Shown in pieces: positions 36,145 through 47,900 of a DNA stretch of 64,000 nt. The first letter of the stretch is position 1; every line of letters starts with the position of its first letter. The notes below the pieces were generated by a model. That model did no database searches and had not been told where the DNA came from. It saw nothing but the letters and a program-made list of their open reading frames with translations. Made by a program: the position numbers and the translations under genes. Origin of the DNA: Patiria miniata (lineage: Eukaryota > Echinodermata > Asteroidea > Valvatida > Asterinidae). The stretch is taken from the NCBI RefSeq assembly GCF_015706575.1, contig NW_024037056.1, positions 15,179,405 through 15,243,404 of the forward strand, read 5' to 3'.

Positions 36145-37031
36145 AAATCTTTTTGAATATTCGGTTGATGATCGAATATTCGGTTGATGATCGAATATTC
36201 GGTTGATGATCGAATATTCGGTTGATGATTGAATATTCATTTTGATAATCGAATATTCAGTTGATGATCGAATATTTGGTTGATGATCGAATATTCGGTT
36301 GATGATCGAATATTCGGTTGATGATCGAATATTCGGTTGATGATCGAATATTCGGTTGATGATCGAATATTCGGTTGATGATTGAATATTCATTTTGATA
36401 ATCGAATATTCAGTTGATGATCGAATATTTGGTTGATGATCGAATATTCGGTTGATGATCGAATATTCGGTTGATGATCGAATATTCGGTTGATGATCGA
36501 ATATTCGGTTGATGATCGAATATTCTATTTGATAATCGAATATTCGGTTGATGATCCAATATTCGGTTGACGATCGAATATTCGGTTGAAGATCGAATAT
36601 TTGGTTGACGATCGAATATTCGGTTGACGATCGAATATTCGGTTGATGATCAAATATTCAGTTGATCGCATATTCGGTTGATGATTGCATATTCAGTTGA
36701 TGATCGAGTATTCGGTTGATGATTGAATATTTGGTTGATGATCAAATAAATATTTGGTTGATGATAGCATATTCGGTTGATGATCAAATATTCAGTTTAT
36801 GATCAAATATTCAGTTGATGATTGAATATTCGGTTGATGATTGAATATTCGGTTGATGATCGAATATTCGGTTGATGATCGCATATTCAGTTGATGATCG
36901 AATATTCAGTTGATGATCGAATATTCGGTTGATGATTGAATATTCAGTTGATGATCGAATATTTGGTTGATGATCAATCATTCGGTTGATGATCGAATAT
37001 TCGGTTGATGATCGAATATTCGGTTTATTCG
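36145..37031 (+). repeat. 19-bp satellite, GAATATTCGGTTGATGATC unit
   Basis: About 46 copies in near-perfect tandem, with some higher-order variants (a CATTTTGATAATC unit recurs about every 150 bases near 36238 and 36388). Two open frames on the minus strand are repeats of the unit (SSTEYSIINRIFDHQPNI) and not genes. Confidence 0.96.
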
Positions 37032-37545
37032 GAACAGCCCTACTGCTCTTTGTCTCAATTCTCCGTTTTTTTTGTTTTGATTGAAACAAAAAATTCCTCT
37101 GAAACACAGTCACTCCCTGTTGCTTTGACGACAGAGTGGAATTTTACTTTCACTATCCGCAATTTTCCACCGAACGACTGCGATCTAGCTAAACGCTTGC
37201 AGAAACTTGTTTTGATACATTTTAAATTTCAAGCCACTCTTAGAAGCGCAGCCTGGCAGATCGGAATGTTTACTTTCACAATAAAACAGGTGCATATTGA
37301 AAATTGTACAACTGTACAGTACTGTGCACATTTCTACATCTATAGGGAGTTGTTTTGTACAATTTTGTATACAAATGTATGTATACAAATGTATACATGT
37401 TTATACTCTTTGTTACAATTTTTGTTACATTGTATAACAAGTTGCTTTTCATAGTGTTGCATTCTCCACCCTTTTTACATATTGCACATTTTTTTTAAGG
37501 GCTGTCCCGAATATTCGAATATTCGATCATCAATCTAATATTCGG
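37032..37545. mobile_element. Two facing-away AGGGCTGT(T/C)CCGAATA transposon ends
   Basis: GAACAGCCCT at 37036-37045 closes the satellite and AGGGCTGTCCCGAATATTCG opens at 37498; they are inverse. The 37046-37497 interval is ordinary AT-rich sequence. The satellite monomer occurs, reverse-complemented, just inside the second end (GATCATCAATCTAATATTCG). Confidence 0.5.
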
Positions 37546-37889
37546 ATAACTTTTTGCCGGTTTGAATATTCAAAAACAAGAAACTATGCAAGAATATTCA
37601 TGTACATACATGACTTTTAGGTTATTTTATCGTAAAATTGCGGCACTTTTATTGCCAGGTGCCACTTTTTGAAGACGGTAACTTTTTTGACGACTCGACA
37701 GCGGTTCATTGATTCTATCCTTTTACCAGGTTAAAGCCTTTGACAGGTATATAAAATAGTTACTGTAAAACACTCCCTATCAATCGCCACACGCAATTTT
37801 TAACTGGTGCGTTCTGCGCTCATTCCATCTGCCACCTCATGAAATTATATTTTCCATAGTACAAATGTGAAACATTCATTAATTGTTAA

Positions 37890-38412
37890 AGGGAAAATAC
37901 AACATTTGCAAACATCAAAAAATAAAACTACCAAATCATTTTGAAATACCTTGCTGGACTGTTAGTGAATGACAGTGTAAAGCATCCTGTAAAATTATGG
38001 CACCTAGTGTGAAGTCATTTTCAAGAAAAGTGGTATTTTTGTATCAATTTCCAACGCTGGTCGGCCGACCAGCGTTGGAAAAAAAACTGGCTTTTTTTCA
38101 AACACTGGCCCCAATTGACCATCGCACTTGTTTGCAATCGATTACACACCTATGAACGGGTACACGCCAGCTAGACTGGTTCCCTGACCATACAATTCCC
38201 CAATGTATGTAAACTGCTCTGTTTCTTCTTATGTGGAGTCAGGGAACCAGACTACAGGAAAATGATTGTTTTTCTTGGTTTTTATAGCATTTTCGAACCC
38301 AAAACCTCAAAAAAGTCAGTGTAACTATATTTGCTATATATTTCCAACCCCCCAATTCCATCCATTTCTGAAAATTACAGCAAAAGCAAATGATGTATAG
38401 GCCTATTCCCTT
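37890..38412 (+). mobile_element. MITE family A, copy 4 (TTAA-flanked)
   Basis: Contains the perfect 32-nt central palindrome at 38049-38080 (TTCCAACGCTGGTCGG plus complement) and a second hairpin of CTAGACTGGTTCCCTGACC against its inverse at 38228-38246. Ends AGGGAAAATACAACATTTGC and TTCCCTTTTAA. Confidence 0.92.
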
Positions 38413-38685
38413 TTAATACAACACCTGAATAAATCCTCATCATCTGAGTGGTCAGATCCACCAATCGTGTCACCGTGCAATGGCACTTCTTTTTACCATG
38501 GAATAGAACTTCAGTTTTTGCGGTGCGGCCGGGCCGTGCATTGGGACGAATAATTCAATGACATGTGATCAACGATCTACCAATCCGATGACCGGGATTT
38601 ATTCAGGCGTTGTATTATTACAATGCAGTGCAGGTGCTTGTGGGTTGAACACAAATTTACTGTGATGTTGTCCATATTTTTACAG

Positions 38686-38897
38686 GTATCTCACACTGAA
38701 GAAACTACAGAAAAAGCAATCAAGAATGTCACAACTACCGTAGCTGGATCTGCGCTCCGTTCGCTCTCAATCCCAGATCATAACACGAATATGGCGGCAT
38801 AAACAACCCCCTGAAGACACAGTTATCCAGCGATACAAACAGGGGACTGGAATTTGGCTGGTACTCGGCATTTAGACGGTTCCCACTGGTAGCCACC
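38686..38897 (+). other. IRS: Probable IRS 5' UTR exon segment upstream of the ATG
   Basis: After the acceptor-like TCCATATTTTTACAG, the sequence runs uninterrupted into the IRS start codon (GCCACCATG). Several ATGs and stops lie between, so this is non-coding. It may equally be a first exon with its own start. Confidence 0.4.
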
Positions 38898-38978
38898 ATG
38901 TCGTCTCAGAAGGAGAACATCCCCGGGCCCGGAGACGGGACGGACATCGTCAAGTGTGGTTACTTGAAGAAATTTAAG
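38898..38978 (+). CDS. IRS: IRS exon 1 (start of PH domain)
   Basis: The Kozak-perfect GCCACCATG opens 27 codons, [14 protein letters not shown] to GYLKKFK, phase 0, donor GTAAG. Followed by a 9.4-kb intron full of MITEs. Confidence 0.93.
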
Positions 38979-41900
38979 GTAAGATGCAATTACAAAGCTG
39001 GAACGACTTTCTCTCACTTAGTCTCATTTGTTTTCTTATCCAGAATGTGCCTTCTGAAAGTTGGTTTCTTCAGTTTTGCAAACACTTTTTTTTTTATTCA
39101 TGGCCCTACTCGTGTGAACACGTGGGTCTGTCCCTACGTGTTGGAGGAGCCCTATGCAGAAGTCTATTGCTGAAATATTAACCCCCCCAAAATATTTTTT
39201 TTAGGACAAAATGAAAAAAAAAAGTCTTGGGCTTTTTTTGTTTTGTTTAGAGATGGGGAAGGTCACTCATAAACATTTAAAATGGTAATTGGAAAGTTTT
39301 AGAAAGAAAAATCTTCGCGCAATATAACTCTTACCTTCCCAAATCCTCCAAAATCCTCTTTACAAAATGGAGGATTTTGCAGGATTGAGGCTATGTGGCA
39401 AAAATGTGTGGCTGATTTTGTAGGATGCACTGTGTCAAGGTCTTTGGCCGGACCTTGTGTTGTTTGTTCTCAGCCGTGCATACATTTAGGCCTAGATTAT
39501 ACTTGAAATCCTCCGCACTGCTCCAGGATGTCACTGGCTCTGCCTCAACATATTGACAGTGATTGCTGGAGGATTTTGCAGGATTGAGGCAGTGGTCACC
39601 CCTCCAAGGACCATTTTCAAGAAATAACGGAGGATTTTGCAGGATTGAGGCTGACATACCATTTTTACAGAGAGGCAAACGGAGGATTTTGCAGGATTGA
39701 GGTTGCATCCTAGCAAAAATGTTTAGGGAGTTAGGGTTAATGAAAGTTTTTGTAACAGCTGTTGACAGTAATTGAAGGAAAGGGGCGGGGGTGGGAGTAA
39801 ACTTAAACAATTGTTTTGCAAAGAAATTTTGTAATAGTAAAAAATAAACAATCCAGGCAACAAATGGACCTAAAAATAAAAAAAAAAAAATAAAAAAACC
39901 ACCAGCATTCCTGTAAGTTTAAGCGTGAATGGTTTCATCGTATGCCCGCCCCCGAACAATTTTTGTGGGAGGCAGGAGCATACTTTATAAAATTGTTTTG
40001 CAAAAAAAGTTTGTAAAAATTTAGTAAAAACATAAAAAAATCCAGGCAACAAATGGACCCAGCAATTTGAAAGAAACACAAGCATTCCTTTAAGCGTGAA
40101 TGGTTTCACCGGATGCCCGCCTCCGGGCCATGTCAGCAGTGCGGGTTACCGGCCGAGACGCAAGCCACCGGTTAAAAATCAATTGAGGGGCCTCGCGGCC
40201 GCATCGGGTTCCACCGTCGCCGGTTACGGTCAGCTCGGAGACATGATCGTTGGGAGTCATTGCGAACACCGACTGGGGTAGAGTTCCATTTTAAAGGGGT
40301 GGGGGATTACATTTAACAACGAGGACTTTGGAACAATCTCACAGAGAACATCATCTAGGCAAATGCTGACCAACCAATAAACTTTTTCTATTTTAGTTCA
40401 GGCAGTGTTTTCCGTAGAGTGAAAACGATGTAAATGTAGCAGCTGGGTAAAATGGCAGTCAAAAGGTGTGATAGTTTGCTGGGCGCAAACTGTAGGGGGC
40501 GTGCTTTCCACAACACAGGGCGCACTTTGTACATATGTAGATGGCAAATCTGCAATCACGTCAAAATTTACAATCACCACTTTGCGCTGAGTACAAGTTG
40601 TCAGTTTTGATAAAAGTGGTTAAAGTGAGCGATTTTGATGAAAATATATTTGTATCCATACAAATTTGTTTCATTTGAATTGGAAAAGCAATGTCGGTGC
40701 AACATTTGTTTTTGCCGTAATTTTTAGAAATGGACAGATTCAGGGGTCAGTATTTTATAGCGAATATTGTTACACCGACCTGTTTAAAGTTTTGTGTTCA
40801 TAGATGCTGTAGAAACCATGAAAAAAATGCTGCTCTTGTAGTCTGGTTCCCTGACCCAAATTAGACGGAACAAAGCAATTCATGGAAGTCAGGGGGTTGT
40901 CATGTCGGGGAACCATTGCAAACAAAATGTGGACTAACTTAATTTTGTAAATTTGGGGCAGTTTTTGAGGGTTTTTTTCCCCAGGTTGGTCAGCCGACCA
41001 TCATTGGAAATTGATACAAAATTCCACTTTTTTTGAAAACAATAGTAGGTGCCATGATTTCAAAGGATGCTTGAGACTATTTACACTTACCGTCAAGTAA
41101 AGTATTACATAACAATATGTAAGTTTTGTTTTTGATGTTTGCAAATGTTGTACGCTACTGTTACTTAAAGCGTGAAAATTGCCTCGCATTTTTGTATGCA
41201 AGTCTACTGGAAATATAACGATTTAAGATGGCTCGCACCCTACCGGTAAAAAAACCAAAACATAACTTTAACCATTTATTTCTGACTTGCCTAATCATGA
41301 TTGATGATTGCCCTCAGAAAAAAAAATGAACTAGAATTAAAAAAAAAAACCAAACTGAAAATGCATCCACTGTGTACACAAGTGAGAGATACATGACGCT
41401 ACTTTGACGGGTATCGTTTACATTACATTCTCGTCTGCATCTCCCTTGGCACAATTTCAAATAAAAAACTCGTCCCTGTTTTCTTTTATCTTCATTTTCG
41501 CCGTAGACATCGCCAACGACGTGATTGCCATTGTAGGAACAGTTATATTACATGCTTTAAATAGTCTGGCAATTTGCCCCCCCCCCCCCCCCCTGCAATA
41601 TGATAGTGGTGTTTACCAGTTTCGGTGCGTTTGACTATTTTTGGATCAGTTCAGTAAAGGGCTGGGGGGGGGGGGGGGTTGTAGGGGAAAAGCCGGGGGG
41701 GGGGGGGGATAAAGAGAGGGTTGGTATTGTATGTTAGATGAATTAATTTTAATATAATAACAACTTTTTGTAATAATCTGCTGAACAAAGAAATGTGGTC
41801 ATTTGGAGAATTAAAAAAAATATTTGACAAATTTTAGGAAAAATGCTCTTTACCCTAGCTCCCTAGGCATTTTTGCTAGGATGTAACCTCAATCCTGTAA

Positions 41901-44900
41901 AATCTTCCAACTGCCTCCATGTAAAAAAGCATACAGGCTCAATCCTCCAAAATCCTCCATTTCTTGAATCTGGTCCTTGGCAGGTGACCACTGCCTCAAT
42001 CCTGCAAAATCCTCCAGCAATCACTGTCAATATGTTGAGGCAGAGCCAGTGACATCCTGGAGCAGTGCGGAGGATTTCAAGTATATAGCCTAAATTTATG
42101 AACGGCTGAGCATAAATGACACAAGGTCCAACCAAAGACCTTGAAAACAGTGCATCCTTCGAAATCAGTCACACACTTTGGCATACACAGCCTCAATCCT
42201 GCAAAACCCTCCATTTTGCAAAAAGTATTTTGGAGGATTGAGGAGGGTTTGGATTAATAACATACACATACACCTGGCACAAAAAAGAAGTTTACTACTT
42301 AAGAAGTTTTCATAATCATCCTTGTTTGGACATAATTTCTCGGTGAACAAAAAATCTGACATATACCGGTACGTTTTGTCGAGGAAACTTTCCGTTTCAA
42401 TTTTGATACCTCACTTGAAACACTGTGTAAGAAATAACGAGAGTGCAAGCGCTGAAGCTCCTGATACCCCAAAACTAAAAGTTGCACTTGGCGAGATTTT
42501 CAGTGGGCGTTGCAACACACAATTAAATGCAATGATGCAGGCCCCGCATTCAATTGTGTGTTGCAATGCCCATTGAAAATCTCGCCAAGTGCAACTTTTA
42601 GTTCTGGGATTTTCAGGAGCTTCAGCGCTTGCGCTCTCGTTATTTCTTACACAGTGTTACAAGTGAGGTACATGTATCAAATTTGAACCGGAAAGTTTCT
42701 GTGACAAAAGATAAATTTCCAATTGTTTTGTTCACCGAGAAATGTTGAAACAAGGATGATTATACAAAGTTTCTTTTTGTGCCAGAAGTATAAATACTAC
42801 AGCAATCTGGCAAACACACTAGTCATCCTTGTCAGAAGAGCACTCAAATATATTTTTTTTCAAATAAAGCGACATCCACTTGGACTTTGCACAGTGCGGC
42901 ATTCCGCTTTCGGAACAACAACCATTGTGCGGCGGTGCGCAATTGTAAATACTTGAACAGGCTCGACAATGGCAGATTGGCTTGACGCCAGGTTGAATGT
43001 TTAGCGCGGACAAAAGGATCTTGTCGTCTAAAGTACACATCCCGAACCTTTGGCTTAGTGATTGTTTCCGTCCCCATAAAAACCAGACAAACACTTAGCG
43101 TCAACTAGAAGCAAAGGTTGTGAAGAAACTTCCAGCAGGAAGCATTGCATTCCTCTGCCCTCCCCCCCCCCCCCAAAAAAAATAACATAATGAATAAATA
43201 CATGTCAATACAAATAAATAAATACAAATAAATAAATAAATTTAAAAAAAATAAAAAATCTCCTGAGATCAAGGCACAGGAACTGCACTTAAGTTATATT
43301 TTTGCAAGTTATCTGTTTTCATTTTAGCTGAGCTGAGATTCAATACTGAATGTAGCAAATTCTTGTGCTTAGCAGACCTCTGTTGCACCCCCAATGGCCC
43401 CAAAAGAAACAAACCCAAACCTGAAAACAAAACAAAAAGGAAAAAAAAACCTCAAAAAAGAGAAAAAAAAACCAAAAACCACAATTACCCCCCCCCCCTC
43501 AACCTCAAAAGACCCAAACAGACCCCCCCCACACACTTCCGTCCCCCCAAAAAAGAACCCAAAACACACAAGTGTGTATTTGCCTGCAATCGTGGACCCC
43601 CTATTGTCCCTCTTTTGTTTGTACACTAACTTTTTAGGAAGACCTCCCATATGTTTTGTACACGATCGCCAAATTGGGGACCTTTGGGAATTGTGGACCC
43701 TATGCTCTATTGTTCAACGTCCCCTATTGAATGCAAAAACAAACTCACCCCCCCCCCCTAAAAAATCCTCCACCTCCCCCCCCCCCCAAAAAAATCCAAA
43801 AACACAACTCAAGCAAACAATTAAGACGTGAGCATGATGGAAATCATGTCATGAAAACAAGTTTATAACCGAAAAAAAACCTGCCACGATCTTAATTTGT
43901 AAATTGAATACAGGGCAAGCAGATGTTAGCATTAGCCTGCAGCCCAAAAGCGTTTGACCACACGCATATTATTTACGTGTGTCGGAGTCCGAGCTGTCAA
44001 CATTTTCCTTACTAGATTCAACTGGTCACGGCACCCGTGGTAAAACTATCAGCCGGTCTAATAAGTTAATTTCCGGATATCTGGAAAAGGCATGACCAAT
44101 CAAACAAATGCTGGAAATTGTGGAACATGTTGAAAGCAGTTTCTGTTCTCATGGAGCCGTTCTTAAAGCTATAGTCCATCATTTGCAGCTATCCGAAAAG
44201 TAGCTGGCATAATTATTGTTGAAAAACATACTTGGTTGAAAGATAGTAAGGGGACTAAACTCCCTGTGAAATTATTCTTTCTGGCAAGCTCTCATTTTGA
44301 AGTAATAAACGAAAGAAGGCCTTTCCAACGGTGCTTTTTAAGACGCACCGTAGGAAGATTTAAATTAGTAGTTCGTTTTGTTATTCGGCGAAGCGTGCCC
44401 AAGCATTGGCACGACGCACACGCACCCCCGGTTGCTATCATTCGTCAGATCAGTGCGCGACATCGCGTAGCTGCATTAAGCTCAGCGAGAACGTGTCTCG
44501 GACGCTGAATTCAGGCGCATTTCAAAACATGATTTAGCAAATTTTGATGTGAAATTGAGAAGCGATGTGAAATATACAGCTGAAGCTGAGCTGAAACTTT
44601 TTCAGGTTAGTTGTTCAGTACCCTTCTTTAGATTTTGAGCACTTTTGTTGCTTCAAACGAACAAAATGCACAAATTACAAATGATGGACTATAACTTTAA
44701 TATTTTTTTTTATTTTTACTTTTGTATAAAAGCTAAGAGCTCATTGTACACATTTGTATTTTGCTGTATTGACACACCGATTATCGTGAATTATTATTAT
44801 TATGATTCCGGGTACCTGGGTAACCGTGTTTTTTTTTTCAATAGGGTACCTGATTGTCGTACTACCCATAAATGCACACCCCATAAAGCTTTCAGCAGAT

Positions 44901-47900
44901 TTTAACAATTACGTCATGACTCGTGCGTCATTTTACACATGAATTTCTCTCAGCATTTTCCTTGTGAAATCGCTTTTGCAAAACATCTTCTCCAAACCAT
45001 TTTGTGTAAACTTACAGTACATCGAAAGATTTAAAGACAATGACAAAAGCACTTTACACCTCGGCGCTCTCAGTAGTCATGACGATTGCCCATTCAAACA
45101 ATATTCGTTGCAGATCTAAACAAATGTTTATTAAATTGCAGGGAAAGAAGAACAAGCAAAATTTCTGCAATGAATACAACTTTTTAAGAGTGTAATTCAA
45201 TTTTTATTAAATCAGAAATTGATTTTGTAAGGTGTGCCCGTGACATGAGTGCATCAATTGAATGGGGGGGGGGGGGGGGGGGGGCATCGCGAAAGAAGTA
45301 AAAATCAAATTGGTGCGGAAAATTGAAACTTCACCAATTATCAATGAAACCAGGCTGAATTTCTTTTCAGTGTTGATGTTAGTTGTGAGAGAAATAAAAT
45401 TAGTCAAATTCTTTCATTGCTTTTTTTTAACGACAATAATTTCTAAAAATTTCTACAAAAGTTTGTAAAAAGGTCATGTCATAGACTTTTCAGTTTGGAT
45501 ATTTAATCCCCCCCCCCTATTTTTTCATTCTTTATACATGTACTTTCAGGCTAAATATGGCTGCAACAAATTCATCGGTCATTCTGATAAACAAAATAAA
45601 CAAAAACAAATAAATTAACACAAATAACCAAACAAAGCAAACAAAAGCTGTAAACAAACAAATAAATAGTGCTTTGTCTAGATAAATTTCTGTAGCATGA
45701 ATATCTGCCCAAAATATTTCTTGATCGTACATGTATATTTTTACGAAAGGTTCCCAAAGTGGCTTGCAAGTGGAATAGAAACGTGTACAGAACCTATGGG
45801 AAAAAAGTGAAAAAGAAAAATAAAACTAGAGATATGGGTCTATAATTAACTGTGTCACTAATCCCTCAAATACTTGTGTACTTTTTTAGGAGGTTTCTTA
45901 ACTTCTTGAACTTTGGTCCCTTAGGGCTGTAACTGCCTGAAAATAAAACATCCAGTGCACAGACAGAACTTGACCTTTCACCCCTAATCATGACCTCAAA
46001 ATTGACCTCCTGTGCCCCCATAAAAAAAACAAGAGATGCCAGACTTGTGGTACACTTTATGTACCGTACATGTACTTCAGGGTAGATGAACAAATTGGAA
46101 AAGTGTTATAAATGTGATCCTTTTAGTACTAAAAATGCATGACAATGTTGTTTGTGCCTTTGATGTAGCCACACGTGATGAAAAAAAGCATCCTTTTCCC
46201 TCACAATGTTATCAATGCAAAAGCCCCACTCCATCAAAATACCACACACCAAGACGAGCAAAAATATCCCCATCATGCATGATTTATTCCCAAGGCCGCA
46301 GACATTGAGACCACAATGAAACCACAATAATGAAAGAGAGAGAGAAAAAATTGAACGCTGCATCTGATCGAATCCATCTCCGGCCTGCAAACATGAACAA
46401 CAACGAAAACGTTCTCCGGCATGCGATACTCTCTCATTAGCGACGCAATGTAGAAAGCAGGTATGGAGATGGAACAGAGCTCCGCATTAGGGACGGAGAG
46501 GTTATTTTTAGCCCCGACCTTGATCCAACAACTTCCGCCCAATTAGAGATGCACTTGTTGATAGTAGGGCCGAGATATTCTGAGGGAAATGTGGGAAAGG
46601 CAGTTGGCTGTATTTTAAATGTCTCAAAAAAAATGGTACAATCAGAAAAAAATTGGTTAAACATGAAATTTCAGAATAAGTCATTCTTACTTGGCTTAAT
46701 ATTAAAGAACAAAGACTGGGCTTTCCAATAGTGTTTGTTTGATCTTATTTGCTTTTGTCAATTCAGAGATATACATTGTAATCAATTTAGTGCGATACAC
46801 CAAAATCGATTTTGTGCCATTTTTATGCATGGGCAGAGTTGTTTCGAGTACTGTGCCATGCTGTCTTGAAGCTCACAAAAGATTGCAACTTGGCAAAAGA
46901 AACAAAACACAGATTAAAGCACACAAAGGAAGTCTGGTTTTCTCGATACAAGCTTTAATAGTCAACATAGTAAGTTCAATGATAAATATTTTCTTTTCAT
47001 AAATAATAAACAAATAAAAATATTTATTGCATGTTTTAATGAAATACACTAATTCTTTCACCGTTCTCACTCAACCAGAAAGTGGCACAAACCTGATTTT
47101 TGTGTTCCGCAGTAAACTGGAGTTATCTCTGGATTGACAAAAGCAAATGAGATGAAACAAAAAGTATTGGAAAGCCTGGTCTTTTTTCTTTAATGTGATG
47201 CTCAAAACGACTTACTTATGTTGAGATTTAATATTGAAAAAAAAAATCATTTTCGATTGTACCATTTTTTTTGAGACAGGCTATATTCTAAATTTAATGC
47301 AAAGGTTGCAATGTGAATGTACTCATTCGTTAACATGGTTAAAATTGAAGATTGTGTTTAAGGAATCGTGAACTTTAATCCTACATGAACATGTAACCTT
47401 CCCAAATCTTCCCAAATCCTCTTTGCAAAATGGAGGATTTTGCAGGATTGAGGTTATGGCAGAAATGCGTGGCTGATTTTGGAGGATGCACTGGTCTTAC
47501 ATGTAGGCTGGATGTTGTGTTGTTTATGCTCAGCCGTGCATAAATTTAAGGCCTAGATTATATTTGAAATCCTCTGCACTGCTCCAGGATGTCACAGGCT
47601 CTGCCTCAACATATTGACGGTGATTGCCAGAGGATTTTGCAGGATTGAGGCAGTGGTCACCCCTCCAAGGACCACATTCAAAAAGTAACGAAGGATATTG
47701 CAGGATTGAGGCTGTACACGTGTGATTGCAAAATTTACACCCTTTCACTTAATTGGTTGCATTTCTGGATCTACTAGATCCAGAAATGCCCATTCCAATT
47801 GGGTCCCTGGATTCTAGGGACCCAATTGGAATGGGGTAAAAAGGAGTGGATTGAGAAAAAGTCAGACATAGGTTTTCCCGGCTACTGGTATTTTAATACA

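Noticed and set aside
36088-37113. CRISPR-like regularly repeated array
   Set aside because: The 19-bp units are directly adjacent with no unique spacers, in an animal genome; it is a satellite. The frames it makes are repeat translation.
43363-43831. Lys/Pro-rich open frame of 145 codons
   Set aside because: Produced by alternating C- and A-runs; no conserved block or splice support.
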